From Talpa occidentalis (taxonomy: Eukaryota; Chordata; Mammalia; Eulipotyphla; Talpidae), in assembly GCF_014898055.3 (NCBI RefSeq), contig NW_023601543.1, forward strand, positions 10,308,314 to 10,372,313: a DNA stretch of 64,000 nucleotides, given 5' to 3'. Below the pieces are notes generated by a model, which worked only from the letters and a program-made list of their open reading frames with translations, searched no databases and had not been told where the DNA came from. Each line of letters starts with the position of its first letter. The stretch's first letter is position 1. This document shows, one piece after another, positions 23,101-35,100 of this stretch. A program made the translations under genes and the position numbers.

Positions 23101-26100
23101 TTTCCATAATATTTACTGAGTATCTACTTTGTGCAAGGTCAGGCGCAGGCTGGTGGGGATACAAAAGTGAACAAGATAGCAAATGTCCCTCCCCTCTGGA
23201 ACACAGAATCTCGCCCTCAGACAGGAAATTCCATGTTGTAAACATGTTGTCTTACCAAAGGGTGATTGAAGGGACCTTGTGAGGCTTTGCAACCTGGTAT
23301 CAACTTAGTGTGGGGGTGAGGGAAGAACAGAGAAGGCTTTCCTGAGGTGAAGTTCTATTTAGATCCAATGCTTTGGCCTTCCCCTACCCCCAGGAGAGTT
23401 TCATCCTAGTGGCTGACAAATGGCCAAACTGTTCACTTTCCCTTTGTCTGGTGGAGGAAGTCTCCATTAGTGCTGTGGTTAAGGCAGTTATTAGGAGGGG
23501 AAGGTGGAAGTGCTAGTGGAAACTAGCACTGTGAACTGTGTGTTCAGGTACTTTAAGCAAAGGGCTCTGATAAAAATTTGCATGAACATAAATTTCCAGA
23601 TGCATGAAAAACAGCAAAATAGTGTTTCCTTTAAGAGTCCACATAACTTCACATCTCTCCTATCCTTCCTCTCCTTCTGACTACCCACCCCCGACATGGT
23701 CACTGGCACATTTGTCTGGGCCAGAACACGGTATGACAGACTTGAAGATGTGCTTTCAGCTTTGAAGGGCATGTGCTAGAAATCCAGGTGGGGCCATAGC
23801 GAGGACAACACATGCAGGTTCTTGTGGCAACCTGGAGACTAGACTTAGAGTGGGCTTGGATTCTGGTGGCTGCTCAACACTGACAAGCATATTCTCTTAA
23901 TCTGGTCAAGACTTAAACTTCCAGAACCAAGCTAGAATACTGCTTGTCACCAATGCTCAGAAGTGGTGGAAATTTTGGGTTTTGTTCTAGTTTGTTAGGA
24001 GATGTCTTGGCTTTTATAAGAACTGTTAAATAGAGAGGTTTCAAAGGTAAAATTCAGTAGATCTTACTTGAAGCTCAATTTTATTCCTGTGATCAAAGTG
24101 GAGGACTCTTGAGGGACAGTGAATATGGACGTTGGAGTCTAAAGAAAGAGTAGCTATGAAGCTGGACTATTTGGACTAGTGACTACACTGCCTGGAGCCA
24201 ACATTAGCTAATAATAACACTGACAGTGTGCCAGGCACATGATGGATGAGCCTGTGAGGGAGTTACTATTATTACCTCCTCTGCTTTACAGATAAGACAT
24301 TGAAAGGTTAAGTCATCTGACCAAGAACTCATAGCTGTTAAGTGTTAAGCCACAATTAGAATCCAGGTCTGTTAGACTTGTCAATTTTTTTTTCACTTAG
24401 GTATGTATTTTACATGCAAAGAGAATCTAAATGCAAATGTAAAGGGTGGTAATCTAACGAGCACACATGTACCCACCACCAAGCTTAGAAGAATAATCAT
24501 TGCCATAGTCTTTTGTATATAACTGCTTTATCAACATGAAATTTGCATACTATACAGTTCACCTGTTTAAAGTGTACAGTTAAATTATTTTTAGTAGGAG
24601 GAGGGGTGGGAATAGGTCTAAAAATTATTTTTAATATATTCAGAGTTGTGCAACCTCACCACAATCAATTTTAGAACATTGTCATCACTCCCCAAATAAA
24701 CCTGAACTCATTAACAGGTGCTTCCCGCTGGTAATCTAAGGCAACCATGAAAATACATTACATTACTATGGATTTGCCTATTCTGGACATTTCATTTAAG
24801 TGGACTCACAACACATGGTCTTTTATGTCTGGTTTCTTTCACTAAACATAATGTTTTTGAGATTCATCCACATTGTAGCACTTATCAGCACTTCATTTTT
24901 TAATTTATTTTTTTAATGAAAAACCTTTTTTTAAAATTGTATTGCTGTTTATGGAGGGTAACGTTGGTTTACAACACTGTGTATGATTTAGGGATGTGGG
25001 GGTCACACCTCTTCTGATGTATGTCACCACACCACACCCACCACCAAAGTACTTCATTTTTCAACTTGCCAAAAAAAATATTCTGTGACACAGATACTGC
25101 ATAGTGTTCTTCCCTTTGCCTGTTTATGGACAGGGATCGTGAATGGGGCTGCTGTCAACATGTATGTGTGAGTCTTTGTGTGAACATAACATCTTCATTT
25201 CTCTTGGGTAAGTGCCAAGAGAATTGCTGGGTCATCTGGTAATTCTGTTTCACTTTCAGAGGAACTGTTGGATTGTTTTCCAAAGTGACTGCACCAATTC
25301 TCACCTACAATGCATGAGCCCTCTGTTTGCTCTGTATCCTTAACATTTGTTATTATCACTCTTTTTTTGTTAGCCCATCCTAGACGGTGTGAAGTGATAC
25401 CTCGTTCTAATGTTGACTTAGATTTTTCTAATGATTAGTAATGTTGAGTATCTTTCATGTGCTTATTGGAAATTTGTACCTTTTCATTTGGAGAAATATT
25501 TATTCAGATTCCTTGCTTATTTTTAGATTGGGTTATTTGTCTTGTTGAGAAATGACTCACATAGAGCCTCCCTGGTGGCTCAGTGGTTGAGCGCTGGGCT
25601 GCGAAGCTGCCCGCAGCCTCTGCAGCACCAGTTTGATCCCCGGCCGCCAGCGAGGATCCCACATGGTGCGCAGACCTCTCCTGCCGTGCCCGCTGCTCCC
25701 CCTCAGCAGTGTATTTCATCAGTCTGCCTGTTCTGTTCCCCTCTCTGGCTCTGGTGAATTCTCTCACCCTCCCGTGCTTCTGACTGTACCCAGTGCTTTT
25801 ATAAATAAATAAATAAATAAATCTTAAAAAAAAAAAATCAGTTATATCTACTACATTAATAATGCTGCTCAGGGGCCTCCCTGGTGGCGCAAGGGGTTAA
25901 GACACAACCTATGAAGCTATTTGCAGCCTCTGCAGCATGAGTTCCATCCCCGGCCAGGATGCTGACCCACATGGCACAGCAGACCTCTCCTGGCTCTCCC
26001 ACTGCTCCCCTCAGCAGTGTATTTCAGTCAGTCTGCCTGTTCTGCTCCCCACTCTGTCTCTGGTAAATCCTCTAACCCCCACCCCTGTGCTTCTGGCCTG

Positions 26101-29100
26101 TACCCCAGTTCTTGTATGCATAAATAAATAAATCTTTAAAAAAATAATGCTGCTCAGTTCAACTATATTCTTAACTAATTTTTGATCTGTTGGATCTGAT
26201 GATTCCTGATAGAGCAATGGTGAAGTCTCTAACCAGAACAGTGGATTTATCATTTCTCTTTCAGTTTTATCAGTTGTTACCTCATGCATTTTGATGTTCT
26301 CTTGGGTGCATTCACATTAAGGATTGTTTTGTCTTGTTGGAGTATTGGCCCTTTGTCTCTGTAACGCTTCCTCTTTATTTTTCTTGTTCTGATGCAAGGT
26401 TTTTCTGAACTTACTGTAACTAGTCCCATTATCTTTTTTTTAAAAAATTTTTTTTTGTTGAGGTAACATTAGTTTATAACACTGTATTGGTTCCAAGATG
26501 GCGTTTTCTCACCTCACTCGCCACCAGATATCCACTACCAACCAAGACACCCCTTTTGCCCAGCTATCTTTTGATATTGCTAATATATCTATTTACAGTT
26601 TGTTTCTTTTTTAAATTTTTATTTATTTTTTGTGTAGAAGAACTGGGGTGTAGGCCAGAGATATGGGGGGGTGAGAGGATTCACCAGAGACAGAGTGGGG
26701 AACACAACAGGCTATTGACTGAAATACACTGCTGAGGGGAGCAACGGGTGAGAGCCTGTTTCTTTTAATCTGTGTCTTGTAGACAATAAACAGTTGAGTT
26801 TTGTTTTTATACCCACTCTGACAGTTGCTGTCTTTTAATCGGCATATTTAGACCATTCACATTTAAAATCATTATTGATGCAGTTGGGTTAATATCTACC
26901 AGTTCTTGTATGCATAAATAAACACACCTTTAAAAGAATATCTAAAAGAATATCTACCATGTTTGTAACTGTTTCCTATTCATTGCACTTTTTGTTTCTT
27001 TAATACCCCCTCTTACTGCTATCGCTGTATAATTACATATTTACCTGACCTTATTTTCTCTTCTTTCATTATGTATGATAATTCCTCTGAAAAAATTTAG
27101 TGGCTTCCCTAGAGTTTGCAGATCCCCTACTATCATCCTGTTGCTCTCCATTTCTCCCTTCAGTTTGTCAATGTTTGCAATATCAGTTCCCTTGAAGAGC
27201 AAGCCTTTGCATGGAGAAATATTCTGGGAGCATTATATAATGGTTATTTTTCTCTACCCTTCTTGAAACACAAGGGGATTTTTCTCTGATCTTCATTATG
27301 AAAATGTGTTTGGGTTCCTGGATGCAAAATCCACAAAAGTTTTGGGGTCCCCAAGACTGGGTCCCGGAACTTTTACCTGTCAAGTTGTTCCACACTCAGA
27401 ATCTTGCAATTCATCAAACTTACCACTGAAGTGTCCCTACCAGTTACTGGCCACGGTGACTTCTGACCTCTGCTCTAATTTGCTCTATCTGTCTTTCTAG
27501 ATTTTAGGGTGGTAATTTTGTCAGTGATCTCAATTCTCAGTGGATCCTAGAAAAACCATTGGTACTCTATTTGTTTAGTGTTTCCTCTTGTTGTGAGGAG
27601 AGTAATGATTACTTCCAATTGCTTGCCAGAGTTGAAACTAGAATTTCTTTAATAATTTTTTGAAATAATTTTTAGCATTTGTTGTGAGTCTTTCCATATA
27701 TGTCTTAACTTGTTTGAATCTACTTCATATTCACATTAACATAATTCTAGTGAACTATAAAAATATTACTCTTAGTATAGCTCTATTTCCACTTCCCTTT
27801 TCATGTTACAATTATACACATTACATGTATATGTTAAAACCCAATTTTACATCATCATAATTATTTTTTATATTTATTAATGAAACTGAAAGAAGAAATA
27901 GGAACAAGGATATATTTATAGCATTTGTTATGGTAACATTCTTGCTTACCATTTGTTTATCTCTGTTTTTTCCTGTGGCAGAATTACTATCTGGTATCAT
28001 ATCCTTATTCTAATAGAGCAACATTTCCACCCCTTCCAGTGTGCTATAAAATATTTCTATATTTTATAGGCCCAACACACAAAGATAAAATATTACTTTT
28101 TACAATTATTTTTCTGTTAAAAGAAGAAGAAATATGTATTAATATGTTTTTCATCATTACATGATTTTCTGCGATGTTTTAATATGTAAATATGAATTTA
28201 CATCTGATTTTACTTAATTTTATCCAATAACTTTAGTATTTCTTGCAAGGTGGGTCTTTAGCAAAGAATTCTCTCAGTTTTTGTTTCTCTGGGAATGTTT
28301 TCATTCCACCTTCATTTTTCAAAAAAATTTGGATGAATACAGAATTCTTTTTTTTTTTTTTATAGAGGCATGTTTTATTTATTTATTTATTTGTTTGTTT
28401 GTTTGTTTATACATACACTGGGTACAGTCAGAAGCGCGGGAGGGTGAGAGAATTCACCAGAGCCAGAGCGGGGAGCAGAACAGGCAGAAGGACCGAGGTA
28501 CACTGCTGAGGGGAGCAGCGGGCGGCAGGAGAGGTCTGCGCGCCATGTGGGACCCTCCTCCAGTGGCCGGGGAGCAGCCGGGGATCGAACCCGCGCCGCA
28601 GAGGCCGCGGGCAGCTTCGCAACCCAGCGCTCAACCGCTGCGCCACCAGGGAGGCCCTGAATACAGAATTCTTGATAGGCAATTTTGTTTCTCTCGTTAC
28701 TTTGGCTATGATCTCTTATGCCTTTCTGAGCTCCACTAATTCTGGTCAGAAATTAGCTGTTCATCTTATTCACATTCCCTATCTCATGATGACTTGTTTT
28801 TTCTCTTCCTCTTTTCAAGATTTTTGTATTTCAGCAATTCTATAATATTTGTGTGTATGGATCTCTTTGCACAATCCTGTTTAAAGTTCCCTGAACTTCT
28901 TGAATGTGCAGATTAATATTTTCCTCAAGTTGGGGAAGCTTTCTGTCACTATTTCTTCAAATATTTTTTTCTGCTCCATTTTCTCCCTCCTCCCCTTTTG
29001 GTTTGCTCACCATGCATATGTTGTTGTACTTAAATATGTCCCATATTTGTGTTTTTTTTTTAAGATTTATTTATTTGTTTGTTTGTTTATACAAGAACTG

Positions 29101-32100
29101 GGGTACAGGCCAGATGCACGGGAGGGTGAGAGGATCCACCAGAGCCAGAGCAGAGAGCAGAACAGGCAGACTGATAAAGTACACTGCTGAGGGGAGCGGC
29201 GGGCGTGGCAGGAGAGGTCTGTGCACCCTGTGGGACCCTCGCCTGGTGGTCGGGGATCGAACTGGTGCTGCAGAGGCTGCGGGCAGCTTCGCAGCCCAGC
29301 GCTCAACCGCTGCACCACCGGGGAGGCCCAAAGATGTCCCATATTTCCCTGAGACTCAGTTAATTTTTCTTTATTCGTTTTCTTCTTTATTTTTTTGCAT
29401 AATTTCTATCAATTTCTCTTTAAATTCACTGATTCTTTCACCTACAGTGAAAATTGAAATTTCAGTTATTATATTTTTTAATTCAAGAATTTTCTTTTGG
29501 TTCTTTTTCTTTTTTTAAAAAATTTTTTAAAAGATTTTTTATTTTTTTTATTTATTTATACAAGCACTGGGTACAGTCAGAAGCGCGGGAGGGTGAGAGA
29601 ATTCACCAGAGCCAGAGCGGGGAGCAGAGCAGGCAGAAGGACCGAAGGACACTGCTGAGGGGAGCAGCGGGCGGCAGGAGAGGTCTGCGCACCATGTGGG
29701 ACCCTCCTCCGGTGGCCGGAGAGCAGCCGGGGATCGAACCGGCGCTGCAGAGGCAGCGGGCAGCTTCGCAACCCAGCGCTCAACCGCTGTGCCACCAGGG
29801 AGGCCCTCTTTTGGTTCTTTTTAAAATAATTTTTTATCTCTTTAATGATATTCAGTGTTTGATGGAACGTTGTCATTGGAGCTTCCTTTATTTCTTTAAG
29901 CATAGTTTCCTTTGTTCTGGTAGCACATTTATAATAACTACTTTGAAGTCTTTGTTCAACCTGGCATTTATTTTTATGTTGTCTTTTTCCCCCTTGTTAT
30001 ATGGGTCACACATTCTTGTTTGTGTGTCACATAATCTTTTGTTGACAACAAGACACTATATGCAAGTTTAGATTTAAGAAATCTGGATACTGACTCTCTT
30101 CCCCTTTCCTCTGGAGTTTGATTTTGTTTATTTGTTTAGTAACCTGACTAAATTATTTTAGTGGGGCTTATTTCCCCCACGGTATACAAACTCTGAGATC
30201 ACTCCACAGCCTCGGTCTTGCACACAATCCCCCTGAAATGACAGTGATTTAGCAGGGCTCGCGCTGGCTGTCTTGCTCTCTGATCCCTCTGTAAGCTATC
30301 TGGCCCCATTTGGTATCACACTCAGTTGTTAGGCTCCAGTGATTTCCATCTGATTGCTCTAATGTTTTAGACAGTTTCCTGGGGCATAAATTGATCCACC
30401 ATCTGATCCAATTTAGTTCAGGTAGAGCTAGTTTCTGAGACCATTCTTTGAAGTTTGTTCTGACCCTTCTTGGCACCTCTTAGCTCCCCCCCCCCACCTC
30501 CGTTCTCTCTAGTGACCTAGTTGACCTACGACTTGGCTTGTTACTCTTAAGAAGAGCTACCAGCGTCCTCTTATTTGCTTACCACCGAAATCTTCATTGC
30601 AAGATTCTTTAGGTTTGAATTTCCCCACACTCGATTTCAAATAAAGTCAGCCCCTTTTGGGAAAAGCTTCAGTGCTCTCTGTTCCCTTAGACTTCCTCTC
30701 TGGGAAAAATCTTCAAGGCACTACTGAGGGCACTGGGTAGGGCGATACCTTATGGTCTCCTGTGTTTGACCTTCCCAGCACAGAACCTCTGCCCTACAAG
30801 TGAGCTGGGTTGAGGGTGATTGAGTCCCATTATTTTTAGCCTGGGGTAGAACTTCTTCCCTATGAGTGGAAGCTGAGTAGAGAAGGGAGCCTTCAATTTC
30901 TCAGTCACTCTCACCAGACATTGAGGTTCTTCAACTGAGAGTTGAAACTGATGAGATGTGCTAAAGAGATGTTGTGTCCTTTGGGTGCTGAGTGAGAGGG
31001 AGCCCTGTCTTTTAGCCATACTTGCTTGCAGTGGCACTTCCATTAAGATAAACTAAGAGGGAGGAAGAGAGGCAGAGCAGGTCATGCTTCAATTGCCATG
31101 AACATTCCCTCTTTTGAGGTGTTTTTTTTAATAGAGGCATGTTTTATTTATTTGTTTGTTTGTTTTGTTTATACAAGCACTGGGTACAGTCAGAAGCGCG
31201 GGAGGGTGAGAGAATCCACCAGAGCCAGAGCGGGGAGCAGAGCAGGCAGAAGAACCGAAGTACACTGCTGAGGGGAGCAGCGGGCGGCAGGAGGGGTCTG
31301 CGCGCCATGTGGCACCCTCCTCCAGTGGCCGGGGGGCAGCCGGGGATCGAACTGGCGCTGCAGAGGCTGCGGGCAGCTTCGCAACCCAGCGCTCAACCGC
31401 TGCGCCACCCGGGAGGTCCCTCTCTTTTGAGTATTACAGTATTTTCTTAAGTGTTTTTTGCTTATCATCTTCCATTCGAACAGTTTTTAGACACTATAAA
31501 TGGTGGTGTTTATACCAGCTATGCTTATTTCATGGGGGGAGGATGGGTCATTGGAGCATCTCATGCCGCCATCCCAAAAGTGGAAGTCCCCGCTATTTCC
31601 TTGTAAGCCGCTCTGTGCCACCCCTTGCTCTCCGTGTAAACTTTCTACCACCTCTGCACTGTCTCAGTTTAAAGCTCTGCCACTTTGAAGCTGTGTTACC
31701 TAAGGCAATTCATTTAATTTCTTAGGCTCTTACCTTGGCTTGTGAAAAGGAAAAAAATACCTACTTTGCAAGGTTGGTATGAAGAGTAAATGAAAAGAAC
31801 TCAGCATATAGCACCCGGGATATAACACAAAGTTCTTGTTGTCACTCCCCATTTCTGCATTCTTTCATCTTCTACCAGCTACTAGTTGTTTTTTAGAAGA
31901 AAAAAATGTATATTTTAAGCACACAAAGAACAAAGATAAAGCATACACAGATACCCACCATTTAACTTAAGAAACAAATTATAGCTGCAATTAGAGTCCT
32001 AATGAAAGTGTACTCGCCAATATTTCCTTACCCTCCCTCGCTCACAAGAGGTAAAACAGTCCTGAATTTGTTTTTATAATTTCTAAGAATGTTTTAATAC

Positions 32101-35100
32101 TTTGCCACTTATTGTAATATATATTTAAAAAAAAAAACGGTTCAGAGGTACTTTTTCCTGTGATGAATGTATAAACACCCTATATGTATAAAGGAAAATT
32201 TCTAAATACCAATAAAAAGAGATCTCCTTCATGTTAACTTACTATTTATATGAGCACATATTCTCCTTCTGATCTGAGGATAGCACTTTTAGATAAATAC
32301 CAGAAAGATAAAGGTGTACCTGAAATGGCAGGCTTTTGTGGTATTTAGAGATGTTTCTGTTATAACATTCTTAACATTGACAATAATTATTATACTGTGG
32401 TTTGCTTGATTTTTTTTTGTTATGTTTTTTTGAGACTTTTATAATATCCCTTGAAATGATGGAAGGCTCGGGGCCTCCCTGGTGGTACAAGGGGTTAAGA
32501 CGTAGAACTATGAAGCTGTCTGCAACCACTGCAGCACGAGTTCAATCCCCAGCCAGGGAGCTACCCACATGGCACAGCAGGCCTCTCCTGTCTCACCGGC
32601 CTCTCCCCTCAGCAGTGTATTTCAGTAGATCCGCCCGTTCTGCTCCCCATTCTGTCTCTGGTGAACCCTCTCACCCCCCACACCTCTGGTCTGTATCCCA
32701 GTTCTTGTATGCATAAATAAATCTTAAAAAAAAAGAAATGATGGAAGGCTCACTGGAGTCCCATAAAACTGAATCTTTATCTTCATGGTTTATTTACACG
32801 TAAGGATTGAAAATGAAATGAACTAGTGCTTTTCCTCAGGTGTGCTTCTAATACAGTCTCAGCTATTTTACTTGAATTTTGTGGTAATTTATGCTGACAC
32901 ACTAGAGACAAAGCATACTTGTGTGAAATTCACAGAAAATTCAGATTAAGACCTTGTTTTAGATGAAGGTTTCAAACTAAATAGGGATATTGGTCGATTT
33001 CTGTGCTTTCCCTGCTGAAGCTACCTGTGTGGAAGCTGGAAGAGGACTTCCGGCGGGAGCAGGCCAGTCAGGTGCACTTGTCCCTTTCTGCCTGCAGGTG
33101 GCACCACCAGACCAGCAATGCTCCTGACAACGGCCAATGAGAAGGCCTGCAGCTGTATCAGTGCATGTTCGGATACAGGCAGCTTGTTAAAATGGAGTAA
33201 TATAGTATCTGAATTTGAAGACATAAGCAGACCCCCATCTCAGTGTGTCCCCCATATTTACATATATTTGAATGACTGTCCCAGTCTTTTGCTATCCCCC
33301 GAGTGAGGTCTTTTGGGATTTCCCCTCTCTCTCCCCTTCTGCCTTGCCACAGCAGCTCTGGTTTCTTATTTCTTCTTGAACCTCTCCCTTACAAAAATAC
33401 CCGTAAATACCCAAATATTCCCCCGTGCTTCGATGTGGCATCCATCCTTTCACAACAGAGGAGCCAGAGTTAAGAGAGGCGGAGAGAGGAGGCAAAGCGC
33501 CTGGACAGACGTGGGCCTCACTTCCCTCCTTCACGGCGAGTATTACAAACAGCGAGGTTCTTTCCCTCTTGCTAGGCGTAATCATTGTCTGTAAACCATT
33601 GCTGTCAGCGACAGACACTTTGAGAAAAACCCAGAGCTGTGCCCTTGCTTTGGGGACATGGAACATAGGAGAAATTCTGAGAGCAGAGCTGTTCTGTCTC
33701 TGTCTTTGAGGAACCAGGAACAAGTCAGACTAATCACAACGAAAAGTGGAAGGGACAAAAAAGAAGCAGACAGCCTGTCATGTGGGACTGAGTACATGTA
33801 AAAGGATAACGCAGGTCTTCCTGACCCAGTGGGAGAGGCCTCCCAGACCCTCAAGCCTCACATCCCTCCCCCTCCCCCACAGTGATTCCCCTGGAAGGCA
33901 GGGAGGGAGGGGAAGGGTGGGGAAATGGCTGTTCCTTTTCCAGAACTGCTCCAGGTAGAGTTATCTGCCAAAAAAGTGGATCTTGATACAAGATGCCACC
34001 GAAGCCTCGGTGTGGTCTGTGGTAGCCTCATACTGTACAGTCGTTTCCATGGCTTTCTGGAGGGGCCGGCGTCCCGTCCACAGTACATCCTTTAAGACAA
34101 ATTCATGTTGACCTTGTGACCACTCATATGTTGAAAACAGCGTCGATTGCATCACATCACATATACGGAACATGTTAAGCTTGAAAAGCAAGTTTTAACC
34201 CACTGACAATTCAAATTGGTTGTATAAAGCTTAGAAATTTTTTTTTAAGATTTATTTATTATTTTTATACAAGAACTAGGGTAAAGGCCAGCACCACGGG
34301 AGGGTGAGAGGATTCACCAGAGAAAAAGCGGGGAACAGAACAGGCAGACTGAAGAAATACACTGCTGAGGGGAGCAGCGGGCAAGACAGGAGAGGTCTGC
34401 TGCGCCATGTGGGATTCTCGCCTGCCAGCTGGGATAGAACCAGTGCTGCAGAGGCTGCAGACAGCTTCATAGCGCTGCGCTCAACCCACTGTGCCACCGG
34501 GGAGGCCCTAGAACTGTGTTTCAAAGACCAGTTGTTGGGCCTCCCCTGGTGGTGCAGCGGTTGAGCACTGGGTTGAGCGCTGGGCTGCGAGGTTGCCCAT
34601 AGCCTCAGCAGCGCCAGTTCATTCCCCGGCCGCTGGCAAGGGTCCCACAAAAATAAATAAATAAATAAATAAAGACCAGTTGTTCTTTGGTGTGATGATA
34701 TATATTTACCTATTATATTTGTGAATCACGATCATGATTTGTATATTAAATTTATTTGGCTAAGTAAAACGCATCTTTTAGAATCTATTTATCACCATGA
34801 GCACTGACTGTCTAAGACAGTTTTGTTCTTTTGTTGCATTAGTAAAGTGTTGTTTTCTTCCCGATGGCTAGGTTTTTTGTTCTAAAATACTGATTGCATG
34901 TTAGATTGAAAATTTTAAAAATTCTTTTGTATTCAACAAACCTAGGAGTTAGAGCACTGCATGGAAAGTAATAGAGCGCACATTAGCATCGGCTTTTAAT
35001 TGTTGCAACTCCTATATCAATTAGCACACAACCTTCCGGATGCCAGCAGTTATTCCTTGATGGAAAGAAAAAATAAGACTTGTTTACCAAATTGAAAAGA

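Larger units (their letters stand above)
24375..30480 (-). mobile_element. Old LINE-1, antisense, with nested insertions
   Basis: The 3' UTR side (24420-24900) has TGCAACCTCACCACAATCAA and ACATTGTCATCACTCCCC. ORF2-like sequence follows (GAATTGCTGGGTCATCTGGT near 25222, GTGACTGCACCAATTCTCAC near 25285), then more diverged L1 coding-derived sequence up to about 30480. It is interrupted by L1 tails at 24905 and 26439 and by SINEs from 25565 on. The outer limit at the right is approximate. Confidence 0.65.

Noticed and set aside
28281..31450. Many 80-200 codon open frames with [21 protein letters not shown] peptides
   Set aside because: These are translations of SINE copies. The same peptide recurs at every copy, and the tRNA-derived element is not protein coding.
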